64,000 bases of DNA from Cyclaneusma minus (lineage: Eukaryota; Ascomycota; Leotiomycetes; Marthamycetales; Marthamycetaceae): NCBI GenBank assembly GCA_037179335.1, contig JAKZHN010000022.1, positions 434,001-498,000 of the forward strand. Direction: 5' to 3'. The notes beneath the pieces were generated by a model, which was not told where the DNA came from, made no database searches, and was given only the letters and a program-made list of their open reading frames with translations. The translations under genes and the position numbers were made by a program. Below are positions 1 to 12,402 of the stretch, in pieces (positions within the stretch are counted from its first letter, which is position 1; each line of letters begins with the position of its first letter).

Positions 1-1286
1 ACTAACTACTCCTGGTACAGAAAGTCCACGCAGAGGGAATCTCGACCCTATCTCGACCGTTTCGGCGTTTCCTGTATTTTCGGTCAACGCAGAGGAGCAT
101 CACTGATTACATGTACTGACGTAGCATCGCAGATTACAAAGCGCCCGACGTGGTATTTCTATTTCAAGGCCGAGATTTCAAATTCAGCTTATATTTAGTA
201 ACTAGGTTGCTCAGGTACTTTGAATGCTGAAGGTATACTACCAGTCTGTTCGATATTTGCAAGCCTTCGTATGATTATTGCTGTGGGTTATGCCAAACAG
301 GGTGTGGGAAACTAAAGGGGAAAAACTCAGACTTAAGTTTATAAATTTAAGTTTGGTACGGACTAAAGGGTCCCAAGTTTAGTTTTAATGAAATTAACGG
401 AGTTCAAGTTTAGTTCCAACTTATCTAATATCTAGAAGTTTTTGAGTTTCTCACTTTCCCGCACCCTGAACTGCCAAACACGCGCAACTCACCAACTTCT
501 CACAGTCACGGCGTGTTTCCGAAATCCTGCGGCATTTACTCAACTTGGAAAAACACAAAATCGGTTACCGTTGTCGTAAAGCCTGCAAAGCAAGGTCAAA
601 CGCAAGTACCTAGAGTGATCACTGGACAAATAAAATGAAAACCAGGTCTGGTGTACAGACATTACAACTCTAGTCTCTACAGGCTGTGTGTGGTCTTCGA
701 GCTGACCGAAGTCATCTGGTTCAGTACATTCACGAGTACCAGACCACCAAGCTCACTGAGACAGGAGTATCATACCAAAAATAAGGTAATTGATTTATTA
801 GTAGTTTGGTACCTATACAATCTACCGAGAGCAACCGACTACCGAGGCGATGGTCATTGATCAGGCTTCTCGAATTCGAGCTGTCACGCAGACAGACCTT
901 CACAGAATCGCGGGATCTAATATGTTCCAGCTCCAGCATCTACAGCTCCTAGTAGTTTTCAAAATCATACAACTTGTTCTCAATTTTCCTGATCCAGACT
1001 TTTTAATCATGCCCGTTGCAAGAAGAGAGCAGACGCAAGTCGGATGACAGGTAAACAACACTTCTGCCCTACCGTTTCCATCCCTGTCCCATTCAGTCGT
1101 AGCTCCTCTCAGGAAACCAGAAAAAAACTATAGGTAGGTACGCAGAAGCAAATGCCCAGCCCAAAACACCATTCCATGCCCTCCTTAATCATGCAAAAAA
1201 CCACACACAACTCCCCAGACTCCCCCGCACAGACCAGTACAAAAGAAATGCATGCATTCAGCACCCGCGCGTCGCAATCCAGGCAT
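1..1286. other. Intergenic, no gene seen
   Basis: No reading frame here has recognisable similarity or convincing splice structure; the open frames are short and overlap on both strands. Around positions 320-460 the sequence is A+T-rich with repeated AAGTTTA-type words. The right end is the 3' flank of the SLC35F6-like gene, which is read toward this region. Confidence 0.5.
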
Positions 1287-2907
1287 TCACATATGTTCCA
1301 CCGGCTCCTCCGGCAGCAGTTCCTCCACCCTCTCCGCCTCCCGTGCCCACCTCTTCAGCGGCGGTCGCACAATGCCATTGAACAAGAAGGTGCCGTACAC
1401 GAGCAGCACGAAACCTAGCACTTGCAGCCATTTGAAGGTTTCCCAGCCGAGACTGAGGGACACGATCCAGATGAAGAGCGTGCGGCAGGTGTCGATGGTG
1501 GAGCGGGAGGTGGCGGATACGGTGCGCGTTACTGAGAGGCCGAAGAAATTGAATCCGCTGTTTGGGGGGTATGTGTGTTAGAATAGATATTTTGCAGAAG
1601 TCTCGAGTACATAAGAAAGACGTGGGAGATCTTGGGGGTAGGGGTGGAAAGCACTACGGGAAACGCCAGGGGGGGTTGAAAAGTAGCTAGCGATGATGCC
1701 AGCCAATACGAAGGATTTTTGAAAGGGGGAGGTAAGGGGGAAAAGAGCGAATGCAACATACCCAATGCTAACCATAATCAGCAAACTGCTCACCCAAATC
1801 GCCCTATAACTCGTGATTTCCCTCCAGCCCTCCACAGCATCAAAATACCCATACTGCCCCTGCGCCGTCCTGCCCTCGACCAAATGCATAACAATCATCC
1901 CCACCAGCGTAACCGCAAACCCAAACAAGCCTTCCCACCCCACAACCTTCAGCGGTTCCAGCGCATACTTCTCCAAAATAAACTCCTCGGTTACAAACTG
2001 CGTCGCCGTGAAAACCTGCGCCCCGGCAATCAAAAGCACGCCCAATACCGTCCGAACCGCCACTGCCGCATCGTCTTCGCTAGCGCCAACCACTTCTCGC
2101 ATCAGCTCCAGCTTCGTTTTCGAGGGCGCTAGAGATTCGTGATGTTCTTTGTATAAAGCGCCCGCGAGACCGACGATCATGACGCCTACGACGACGGTGA
2201 AGAGGGCAAACCATTGGAAGACTCGTAAATGGCGCTTGAGAAACAGCACACTAAAGAGTCCCACAAACAGCACCAACGCGCCCCTAGTCATCTGATAAAT
2301 ACTCGCCGCCACCAGCGTCAGCCCAATATTCATCAGCGTAGTACCAATAATATCGCAGACAGCCGGCAGCGCCAACAGTATCGTTTTCCAGCCCTTCAAT
2401 TCCACTCTTCCTTCGCCATCCGTCACCGAAAGTGCTTTCAAGGCCGGATTAGCGGATTCATCGCCCGTGAAGTTCGGTTCGGAGATATAGCTCTGCTCGA
2501 GATCTTCGTCGTCCGTGGCGTTATTGTCTACGGCGCGATATTCAGAGGCAGAAGAGGGGAAGTAGTGGCGATAAATAGCAACAGGCAGCAAAACGAGCCA
2601 GCAGCCCATTTCGCCGACGAACATTTGCGCTGTTTGCACGACGGGTTGGTTGAACAGTTTTCGCTGAGCCGGATCGGCGGCATTGCAGTTGCGGACGCAT
2701 TGGTTGTCCTGTTGTCGCGAAAACAAGATATACACGTTAGCTATATGTTCACTACGTAGTAGTTATAAAACATGGAGAAAAGCACGGATGGGAAGGAGAG
2801 GTGGGCCGGAGATCAAGACGGACCTGGTATTTGGTCAACAGCGTGTTGCAAACCCCCGTAACCAGCATCATGGCGACCAAGAAGGAAACTACGGCTTTAG
2901 ACGCCAT
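1287..2907 (-). CDS. SLC35F6-like drug/metabolite-superfamily transporter
   Basis: Predicted polytopic membrane transporter of the nucleotide-sugar/drug-metabolite superfamily, 433 residues in three exons: 2907-2824, 2708-1762 and 1557-1287, with GT..AG introns and closing phase. The N-terminus (MASKAVVSFLVAMMLVTGVC, then NTLLTKYQ) matches the start of animal SLC35F6, where a first helix is followed by an asparagine-threonine-leucine motif. The DNQCVRNC cysteine segment and the MFVGEMGCW helix follow. The last exon encodes the SVTRTVSATSRSTIDTCRT block and the helix LGWETFKWLQVLGF, which are also SLC35F6 landmarks. An acidic loop (about residues 80-110) separates the second and third helices. 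An in-frame ATG 42 nt upstream was rejected because the family starts at MASK. Substrate is unknown; human SLC35F6 has been linked to mitochondria and lysosomes. Family call strong, substrate not inferable. Confidence 0.88.
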
Positions 2908-4417
2908 GATTGATTCGTCACAAAATCGTGTTTGTGAGGGGACCTTCAAGTCTTGGGAAGAAGGCCAGGTGCGATGAGCTCTCGGGGCGAGCTCAGAGTG
3001 TTGTCATGGACGGGTTTATAAGGGACTTGGCGATGATAGAGCGAGCTGCCTGGGACAAGTGGAGAAGACCGGCTTCGAGCGACGAGAGCACAGCCCTCGC
3101 AATATTTCGCGATGCAGCTCTTAGCCAGGAGGCTGGTGAGTGCTAATTATTTGCTATGCTATTGAGCACTACTTCGAGCCGCCCTTTGTCGTGGTCATGC
3201 GATGAAAGGCGCCTGGAGTGAGCCGACTGAGACAGCAGTCACGCCCGTGCCTCAACGCGATCCTGCGTGGGGTTAAAGTTGCCGACCCTCCGATTCAGGA
3301 GATTTGGGGTAGGTAGGCCCGAGAATTTGCCGTTCATCAAACCTCCATCAGTCCCCGAATGCGGGATCCCAAGGAATTGGGAGCATCCCGAGGGAATGGG
3401 GATATTCCACCATTGAAGCACTTGGGTATATCCCAAGTGCCCGTGCAGTCAAATGTCACTCAAAAAAATCACAAGCGAGTGCACAGCAAAGTGTCCGAGA
3501 ATATAGTTTAATCTTCTCATTTGAGCTTCGTCTAGAGCTTGTAGCCAGCTACCCTATCTGAACATCATCCTATCGATCCATACCTGTTCAAAGACACATT
3601 CATGTCTTCGAACACGACGGAATCAATAAGATAGCGCTGATTTCATCGATCAAAGGTAGGCCTTTGCTGAACACAGGCCACCAGGGAATGTGCTTGAGCT
3701 TCGTGCGAGCCGGGGAAGGGCGTGTTTGGTAGTGGCGCAGGAGCAGTGTCGATCTCGATAGACGAGGGAGCAATATCGAAGTAGTGAACTCGGGGAGAAG
3801 CAGGAAGGATGACGGAATGACGAGATGATGAGACGAATGTGTGATTTTTTGTCGGTTTTGAGGGGGCGGGGTTTGAAGGATCGGATGGAAACAAGCAGAA
3901 GTCGTCGTAAGGTCATAACGGGATCAGAGAGTGCATCGATGCAACTCTCGCCGAGGATCATGGTCACATCACGGACGAGATGAGGACGATTCTCGTTAGA
4001 TCAAGAACAGGTCAACGGGATTTTTGAGGAGCAGAAAGGGAGTTGTGTTCCGCAATAGTCGCCGAGACAGGGTGACGATGTCTCGAGTTTGAAAATCGTG
4101 TCGGAGTTGATCAAATGGTCCCAGTCATTTGGACTGACTTGTCGTTCGAAGACCGAAGAGGCGTGCTTTGATGCAGTGATCAATAAAAAGGACGTAATTG
4201 GTGTGAATCGCAGGGGGGAAAGGAGATCGAGGGCGAAGGAAATCAAGAGCCGGAAAGATGCTTTTTTTGCACGATAGCCGCCAGAAAGACGGAGTTCAGG
4301 GCATTGAGATCCGTCACACCAGTTTGAGCCTTGCGGCAAATCAAATCTTCCAAGCCCAGTCAACTCCTGAGAGGGCAATGCAAAATGATATGGCGATGAA
4401 CCTCACGTATCCCCAGT
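2908..4417. other. Intergenic, no gene seen
   Basis: Upstream of the transporter and downstream of the KH-protein gene. Open frames at 3643-3967 and 4001-4378 (minus) have no recognisable features. Positions 3419-3439 form an 8-bp inverted repeat around a 5-nt loop (cacttggg / cccaagtg). The surrounding 3290-3440 segment, read on the minus strand, shows spaced TTCCCAA-like words resembling the repeats at 7.4 and 13.3 kb. Confidence 0.4.
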
Positions 4418-5638
4418 TTATTCCTGGGTCACCTGCTGGCTTCGGCGCATCTTCTCGGCCTCCAAGTTCTCGTAGAGGAGGTAGAGTGCCGTCTCGTTGG
4501 CCTTGGCGCTGCCCATGATGGTGAACATGCGCTCACCAGTGTCGTCATGAGGAGCTGGTACAAGTCAGTATGTATGAAGCTATCGCTGAAAAGCTGTGTG
4601 ATGTCAGGGATAATAACTTACCCTTGGCAATGGAGATTCTTGCACCGGAGCTCTTGCGGATCTCGCTGATCTTGCTACCAGCTCGGCCAATGATGCATCC
4701 CACCATGTCGGAAGGAATGCTAATGTTCTGAGTCTGGAGCTCCTCGCCGTTCTCATCGTGGGTTGGAGGACCACGGCCGATGGTCTCGTCGGAGCGGCGA
4801 TTGTAGGATCGAGGGGCATCGTTACTGAAGTCGGCACCGTTTCCAGTCCGCATAACTCGGGGGCCGTTGTACTCGCGAGGCGCAGAGTTGTTGACCATAC
4901 CGCCTGGCCCAGCACCAGGCTGGGTCCTCACAACAGGGTTGTAGAGCACGGTACCGGTGCCTCTTTGCCAATCATCAACCAAGCACTTGCAGATCTCCCA
5001 TACGGCGGACTTGATGCCCTCGGGAGTTCCCTGGACTTCGACAATGCGCTCAGTGGACTGAGGGAGCATCTCCTTCTGCGCCACCATGCGGACACCAGAG
5101 ACGTCTTGGATGTGCTTGATCTTGAGACCCTGTCTGCCAATAATGGTACCCATCTGGTTGTGCGAGATGAGGAGCTTGATAGCTGGTCAACCGGTTAGCA
5201 GCCATAGTTTAGCGAAATGCATAAGAACTTACGGTGAGTGCCATTGTTGGAAACAACTCCGCCCATGCCCATCATTGGAGCACCCTCGAGCAAAGCCTTG
5301 GCTACAATGGAGTAGGCCTTGGAGATGGCTTCGCAACCACCAGAGATGGTCAAGACGCGGTCATGGACACCTGGCACGACCTTGCTCACACCGGCTTTGA
5401 CACCGGTCTCGTCGCGAAGGTCAGCAACATTCTTTCCAGCCTTACCGATAATGACACCGGCTTCCTTGGACGAGACAATAGCTCGGAGGGTGAGTTGAGA
5501 CTCGGCGTACTCCTCGTCGGTCTTGGGGACAACTTCGCCGTCGGGGCCGAGCTGGGGCTCGTTGACGACATTCAGTCTGTCGAGGGCCTCGACCATCTCG
5601 TCCTGGGTCTGGGGGTGGGTATCCACAGCGGCTGCCAT
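4418..5638 (-). CDS. Three-KH-domain RNA-binding protein (HEK2/PBP2/Rnc1 type)
   Basis: Single-stranded-RNA-binding protein with three KH domains, 367 residues in three exons: 5638-5233, 5182-4622 and 4554-4418. Both introns are 50-67 nt with gtaagt donors and the phase closes. Each KH domain shows its GxxG loop: VIIGKAGKN near residue 65, TIIGRQGLK near 150 and CIIGRAGSK near 303. The linker between KH2 and KH3 is Arg/Asn/Pro-rich and probably disordered. The domain number and spacing match fungal poly(C)-binding relatives such as S. cerevisiae Hek2/Pbp2 and S. pombe Rnc1, which bind mRNA and affect its stability or localisation. The 5' flank is strongly pyrimidine-rich on the coding strand, as in many highly expressed fungal genes. 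Which yeast paralogue is the true orthologue cannot be settled from sequence alone. Confidence 0.92.
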
Positions 5639-7355
5639 TGTGGAGGTGGTGGGGGTGAGCGGTGGATGGGAATTGAGTTCTGCTGAAACTGGGCAGTTCC
5701 TAAACTGCAGGGATCCGGGTCGAAACTGTAGGACACAGGCAGATTAACGAGACGATCATGTGAATTTGAGGACAGTCTTCATGCAAAAGACCGGCGCGGG
5801 GAATTGTTGGCGTTTATTGATCAACACGAGCCTGAGGTCGGAGCATCATACCTGGTGCCTTAGTGGGGAGGCGGGGTTGCTGGAAGGGGTGGGCGAAAGA
5901 GCCGCTGGGTGCGGAAGTAGTGGGATGCGTGGAAGCGGAGTCGACGGGGGAGAAGACAACGTGGGGAGAAGGGTGGCGGATGGCGGAAGAGGAGTGGGAC
6001 GGAGAGAAGGGGAGATGTGAGGGGGAGATGTGAGAGGGAGATTGGCGGGATGGCGGACTTTTCTTTTCGCGTTGAGAAGAGTGAGGGTGGTCGTGGCTCT
6101 GTTGAAGTTGCAAGAAAAAAGAGCAGCAAAGGGCATCTGAACTCGCTTGCGCTAACGCCTAGACAGGTGGGGCAACATCGCCCCAGCCATGTTCGGCTGG
6201 GGGGGGGAAAGCACGCTTGCGGGAGCCGGATGGACGCATCAAGTATGAATTATGAGGAATTTCCACCATGTATCAACGCAAATAATTCATATATATTTGT
6301 AGTCTACAGTATTCTTAGTTCTCTCTTAATTCTAACTGGTCTAGAGGTACTTATGCTCTCTTGCATCTTTAATATAGTGTAAAATGCGACTTTATTCTCG
6401 AGATCCGCAAAGGTGGCTGGCTGGCTGTATCCGTGGCTGTGCGGACATGAGAGGAAACCGCGAACGACCACACCGATTATATCGTTACTCGTATTCGGCA
6501 ACAAATGAGATCGCTTGATAACTCGATTTATTGCAATCATATCCAACTGCTTGATACATTTATAAGAGTCAACAGACAATCCACTTCATCCAAGCAAAAG
6601 CTGTGTTCTCCCCAAGAGCCACACGACAGCTCCCAGCAACGGGAACAAGCAGACAGCACAAAAAGCAAGGCCACCCAACACCTGTTTCATCAACGAATAA
6701 AAGCCCCCAAGTCCATGAAACGCCGTCTTTGTATTCCCACTCGACCACTAAGGTTGTTGTCACCGCCAGACCATCCCGGCCCCATCATCCCGTTTCTCTG
6801 GCTTGCATGCTCCCCTGCCAAAACCTGCGAACCACTCCGATCCTTTCAGCAGCACGTCTGACCTGCCGGTACCAAGCCTTCCCCAGGTCTCCATTGGCTT
6901 TCACACTGTGATACTGCGTGTTCGAGACCTCCCATTCACATCCATCCACGCAGGTGAAGGTCTTAACTGGGCGTCTATGGTCCAGTCTCTCCTCCCTTCC
7001 CAGGAGAGTGTGGTAGACCGATCTTCAAAAATGGGCCAGCTTCCGAAAACTCCGGCCGTCTCGCATCTGATCTGCCATCCTAGAAGCCTAGAGCTGGACA
7101 ATGATGGAGAGCCAAATCGGGTCTTAAAGCTAAAGGAGTTCAAATAAGTAGTCCTGGACTTCGGAGTCGGATGTCTTCCGAGAAAACCACATGGGAGCAG
7201 GCTTTCGCATTTCTAGGATCCCCCACATGTTGCCTGGAGAAACGGTTACCAACCAACAATTCTTGAAACAGTCATATGTACTAACACGATGGTTCTCAAA
7301 ACCGATCTTGTTATGCATGTTGGATGTACGCATACCTACACTCGTGGTGACGATT

Positions 7356-7536
7356 CTTGTACACTCACCCTGGACCCTTCAGAACTATGAATATTCCCAA
7401 AAATTGCGAATATCTCCAATAACTCAGGATGTCCCAAGTAATCAGAAATATTCCGAGTACTAATTGCGAGGCTTTCGAATAACCAGAAATATTCTAGTAG
7501 TCTTCGAAAATACTCTCAAGTCGTAGTAGCTGAGCG
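7356..7536 (+). repeat. Dispersed repeat, copy 1 of 2
   Basis: Begins cttgtacactcaccctgg and ends near agtcgtagtagctgagcg. The same order of words recurs at 13235-13420. Inside, ATTCCCAA/ATTGCGAAT-like words recur every 17-20 nt, so the element seems built from a shorter degenerate tandem unit. It is non-coding. Confidence 0.75.
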
Positions 7537-9384
7537 CACAAGAATTGTCACCACGAGCTACCTACATTCCGAGTCGCAGAATCCCCCCTGGCCATCCCCC
7601 AACTCTCAATCAAGCCACTCATCTCAGCAGCTTTCCCGTCACCCCCATAAAACCCTCCATCCATCCAACACATCCAACAGTCTGTCACTCCAAGTCCAAT
7701 CAGCGCTCTTTGTCATCACTTATCTTCGCTCTTCAAATCCCACATCCCAGCCATCCCATCGTCCCAAAAGAGCCATATGCAGCACAATCACAGATTGCTG
7801 AGTTGCCGCATTGATGCTGCATCTCCCCGCAGTCGTCACGCCGACAAAGACCTCAACCGGCAGCGGGTATGATTGGTGGAATTGAAGAGGCGGGGACTGC
7901 TATATGAACTCCTTTTTCGAAGTTGCTGCGCGCCGGGAGCGGCAGCATCGAGTGGGAAAAGGGAGAAGGCTATATAGGAGCCTTTCGACATCACATACTT
8001 ACTAACTGAGCCAACCCGTCCAGTCCGAGTCCAATACTGTCAATAGGTATACTAGTACTCAGAGGGTCGATGACGTAATTCTGATAAATACAGAGCCTGA
8101 GTGACTTGGGTGTAGTCCTAACTCGGCTCTTTCCCAAGACTCGTCGAAACCAACTTGTGGAAATCTCCAAAAAAAAAATCCATTTGCCCGCCCATTACTA
8201 GACTTTCATAGCTCAGTGCCACCGTAGGAATTGCACTCAGACTCAGAGCCTTGGAGGGGACTGCCGTTCTCATAGGAAAATGCCACACGTGACATATAGA
8301 AATTTCTTCAGCTGAGCCTTAAGAGCTTTTTTGAATATCGATGATGTGATTTTCGAAAAGTGGAATAATGAGGCCTTGCTGAGGGTCTTCGTTTTTAGCG
8401 GAACTTCCACAAATAAGGCTTAAATGTCTTAAGAGAGTCTCTTGTCCTTTACCCGCTGCTGTGCATGTCCCCTATGGGCCTAAGCCTAAGCATATCCCTG
8501 ATCTTCTGCTGCCCACAAGCCAGCCTCTAACCACCTTATGCTTGTATCATTGCTGTGTGAGGGTGGCGGAAAGGGGCTATTCTGGTGCGAGTGGAGTGGT
8601 GAGAAGGTGTCTTGGGGAATGCGTGGAACCATTGAACTTGTCAGACTCGAGGGTGAAGATCCTTTAGATTGTGAGGATGGACCTGCGAAGGCGAACTACG
8701 CCTACCTCTAGCGGTGGTCGGTAGCTTGGCTAGCGAGTTAGCGAGTAAACCGCGGCCCGCTTTAGGGGAGCTTCAGGGGATATATACCAGCACTATTTCC
8801 AATCCACCCCTAGTCTCCAAGTCTCGTCCTCCTATCCTCTCAACAGCAAGCCTTCCTCGACTCCCTATCCCGGAAGATCGAGAACTACCCGCAGAGAACC
8901 TCAAGTGAAAGCTTGCGGGCCCCGACTACCAAAGGCCTTCTTCCTTAGAGGCTTAGTCCTCATACCCCAATGACCTACACTCTCCTGGAACATCTGCCCC
9001 GTCCACTCGCCTCCTCACAACTTCTAAGGTTAGGCACGAAATCACGCACTGCGGAACTGGAAGGTATTTCTGATAAAAACAGGTCGCATTCTATTCAACT
9101 GCTTGCAATAACATCTAGTCTAGACTAGATGTTCTAAACGCAAGCACTCGAAATCCTATGCGACATCAGGTCTGGTAATGTCCCCCCTTTTTCTCTCTTT
9201 TTCCTTTTTCTCCGCCATGAGTAATGATGATGCTCAAAAAGTAAGTCCGACATGGGTTCCTTGACCCTCGGCCCCGAAAGGCTTCACGGGGAAGTACTAC
9301 CTGCAACAAATTCGTCCGCTTTTCTTCGAGTAACCATGAAATCCAAACACACACAGATCAAGCCACATCGCACTCGCCGTCCAA

Positions 9385-9508
9385 GCTGGAGGAATCTGGA
9401 GAAGTACTTTCCTTCTCCTTGGACCCTAGGGTCAAAGGAGAAGTGCTTCTTCGATCCTTAGACCCCAGGGCCCAAGGAGAAGTACTCCCTTCATCCAGAT
9501 TCCTCCGC
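9385..9508. repeat. Foldback with internal 38-bp repeats
   Basis: The outer words (ggaggaatctgga at the left, its complement tccagattcctcc at the right) pair. The core carries three diverged direct copies of a unit starting ggagaagtact or ggagaagtgct, each followed by a ccttggaccctaggg-like palindrome. It lies 15 nt beyond the stop codon of the DEDDh exonuclease gene, so it may be within that gene's 3' UTR. Confidence 0.55.
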
Positions 9509-9522
9509 TTCTCCACGCCCAT

Positions 9523-12402
9523 CTAGGCACTTTTGCCTTCCTTCTCGTTCTCAGACCAGCCGTCGGCCAACTCAAACTCTTGGTATCCGGCAAGAGTCAT
9601 CTTGCTGTTTGTTTCATACCACGTCAGCATCTGCTCTGTCGGTATCCTTTGACGCAGGAAAACTTACTCTTCAATTCTCTTGGCAAACACTTCACGAAAG
9701 TCCTTCTTCTCCAAACTCTCAATACGTTCGCGAATGGAAAGGCTCAACATGAGTTGGAGGGTGTACGCTGCATCATTTCCGGCGTTGTGCAGGTTCCAGC
9801 CACAAATGCCTTCCTCGGCCAAGATGGAACCAAGGGAACGAGAATTCTGGATGCGCATAATGGCGCGGTACATGTTCGCGGTGTCGATAACGTCAACAAG
9901 GTTCACTTGGGTACGATCATAGATGTCGAACCCAATTTCGTTGAGAAACTTGATGTCCGCTTGGGCTTCGTGGCCGACGAAGACGACGTTCCGCTTCTGT
10001 GGCTCGGGGGTGGGCTTGGGGAGAGCGGCACCACTAACAAGAGTGGCCTCGGGGAGAGTGGGGAGAATGGGGTCGCTGTGGACAGAGATGTTAGTGCGAC
10101 TTGCGGTTTGAAAACTGGGGCGGAGAGGGATGACTGACCTGGTCTTGGGGCTGTCTCCTTCGGACTTAACCTCCAGCGTCTTCATCTCAGAGACCACGCT
10201 CGTCAAGGCATCCATCGGACTGGCGACGGTGGTCTTGCCGGCATCGATCTTCACTACGTTCTTGGAGAACGGGTGCTTGAAGCACGATCCGACCACGTCC
10301 TTGGCGTCTTTGAGAGCGATAAACTCACTCTTTCTGTTGATCTGTTAGCTCACATTGCCCTTGGACACTGATTGATGTCAGGAACTTGACATACCCAAAC
10401 TCGAACTTGTCAGCGGCATCTGCGACACGTTCGCCGTTCCTCAGGTGGCTATGCTCATTGATCCGAAAGTGGCGGGCACGAATAGCCTTCCTCCAGTTCT
10501 CGCCGCCGCGTCCAGGGACGGTTCCAATTATGTCTTGGACATCAAGGGTGGCGACTCCGATCTCGGTAATCAGGTTGTTTTGCTTCTCCCAGGCCTCGGC
10601 ATCGACCTAAGCATCACATCGTCAGTCATGTTCGGTAATCAGAATTGGAGGCAGGCGCCGAGACCAGTCTGCGAGGGGAAGGTCTGTTGACCACTCGAGA
10701 CTGGAGCGCGCGAGTACTTACGCAAACAAAGACAATGGACTTGTCCATCTCATATGGGTAGACACGGAGGGGATCCAAACTCTTCTGGACGGGCGGGAAT
10801 TTCGCAAGTTCAGCTTTGACCGCTTCCTCGTGATCGCCCCAGACTGTAATGAGAATAAATTAGCATGGTGAAGATGGAGAAAGACATCCGCGAGCTCGCA
10901 CATGTCTCCATACTTGGAAGTCACGCATGTGAAATGCAGCGAGAGCATGAGGGCATTCACATACCTAGGCCAGTCTTCTTCACTTCAGCGCGAACAGCAG
11001 CTTCCTTGGCAGGGCGATCTTCGCGGAGTCCAAGGTAGGTCTGGACAGCCTTGTTGTTCCTTGTCCATTCTTGCTGTCTCGCATGACGTTTGCGCGTGGT
11101 CGCGATCTTGGTGACGACCTTCTTGTTCTTATCGCTCTGTATGGCGTTCAAGATCTTCGCTCTGTAGGCTTCGATGGTTCGTTCGTCAGGGTTGTCCTGG
11201 ACTGCGACCTCATCGGCGGGCTTGAACTCGGGAGCGGGGACGCTCTCCTTGAGGCGGTAGGCCATCTGCGGGCTTCGGGAGTATCCAAGGACCCTAGGCT
11301 GGGGGCATCCATCGCTTGGAAAGTCGACCAACAGTCCGGACTGCTCTGCGCCAACAGGCATGCAGAGGGAGGTTCCCAGAGTCTGGTTGATGTATTCCAA
11401 GAAGGAAGTAACTTGCGCAACAGGAATCATGATGAGTGCCTTGTGGTGGATGTCGCTGGGAGGGTAGATGTAATAAAAGTCCCAGGGTCTTCTGTAGAAG
11501 TTGCCGTTGTCGAAGAAGTGGGTTGTGACCTTTCGAACGTTAGTGGCAAGTTGATCGATAAGTCTGGAGGAGCCGCTCGAGAATGTAAACAAGAAAAAAC
11601 AAGCGCCGGTTTGCGCTTCGGGTCAATTTCACAGACGGGGTTGGGATTTTCCACGATTCGCCTCTATTCCCCCAGTCGAGAAACCCAACCCACGTCAACA
11701 CCTCGGAACCATGACAGCAGGTCCAGCCCACGACAGCAGGTCCAGCCCACGCCTATAGGCCCGACCTGCGCCAATATGTCCGACCCAGGCCAGATCGAAC
11801 AAAGAAGTCCCGCGTCCAGTCGGGCCAGAGGTGCGCCCCGCTGCCAGTCATGGCTGGATATGATGTTTGTATGAAATAAGTGAGCTCTCACCTTCTCTCT
11901 GTTCGCCTTGCCAATCCAGTTCCAGGGATATCGCAGAACTTGCTAATGATGGTCAGCATATCATGCTCGCTGGTGTGGCCGGAAAGGGACATGTTACCGT
12001 CAGGGGACAGAACTGCTGTCCACTGGTGTCGAGAGTGCCCATGACAAGGCCGGCTGTCGTCGAAGCACGTGTACCGCCATTGACCGCGCCTGCGAGAGTA
12101 TGAGCGATTGATGGCAAAGGGCTCGAGTCCCACTCTGAGATATCATCAAGCATACCTTTCTTAATCTCCGGGTGGTTGTAGGAGCTTCCTTTCTTGCTCG
12201 AAGAGCTGGAGGCCTCCTCACTTTCCTCGGAGTCACTGTACCAGCGCACCTCAGCCGGGCCTGGCCTCGAGACCGAGGTCGAAGCCGGACTTGGGACAGC
12301 TGGAGCTGGACTCGTGGCGGCAGTGGCCTCGCTGCTGTGGGGAACAACATCCTGGCCAAGCAGAAGCTTCAGACGGCGAGCCTGGTCTGACTGAGAAGCC
12401 AT
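9523..12402 (-). CDS. DEDDh exonuclease of the Gfd2/YDR514C/QIP type
   Basis: Predicted 3'-5' exonuclease of the DEDDh superfamily, 694 residues. Eight exons: 12402-12134, 12089-11892, 11563-10965, 10843-10722, 10606-10395, 10333-10139, 10075-9668 and 9604-9523; phases close throughout. Acidic residues typical of the fold are visible: D398 and E400 (CVDAEAWE), D572 (GHEAQADIKFL) and H628/D633 (LHNAGNDAAYTLQ). The same motif order occurs in yeast YDR514C/Gfd2 and in the Neurospora quelling protein QIP. An N-terminal module (about residues 90-360) contains a cysteine/histidine-rich stretch and a THFFDNG segment. The first 90 residues are low-complexity and acidic. The first intron (44 nt, GTGGGA donor) is the weakest junction, and the 328-nt second intron is long for this window. 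Function in RNA silencing or RNA decay is inference. Confidence 0.82.

Larger units (their letters stand above)
5639..9522. other. Gene-poor region
   Basis: Nearly 4 kb without a supportable gene. It holds the CT-rich leader/promoter of the KH gene (about 5640-6120), a 181-bp dispersed repeat copy (7356-7536), short open frames without similarity, a palindromic CTAGTCTAGACTAG at about 9115-9130, and a 124-nt foldback just beyond the exonuclease gene (9385-9508). No intact transposase, rRNA or tRNA is visible. Confidence 0.45.

Noticed and set aside
5814..6136. Pro/Ser-rich frames (-) upstream of the KH gene
   Set aside because: Three overlapping frames in a CT-rich leader, none with a domain; explained by base composition.
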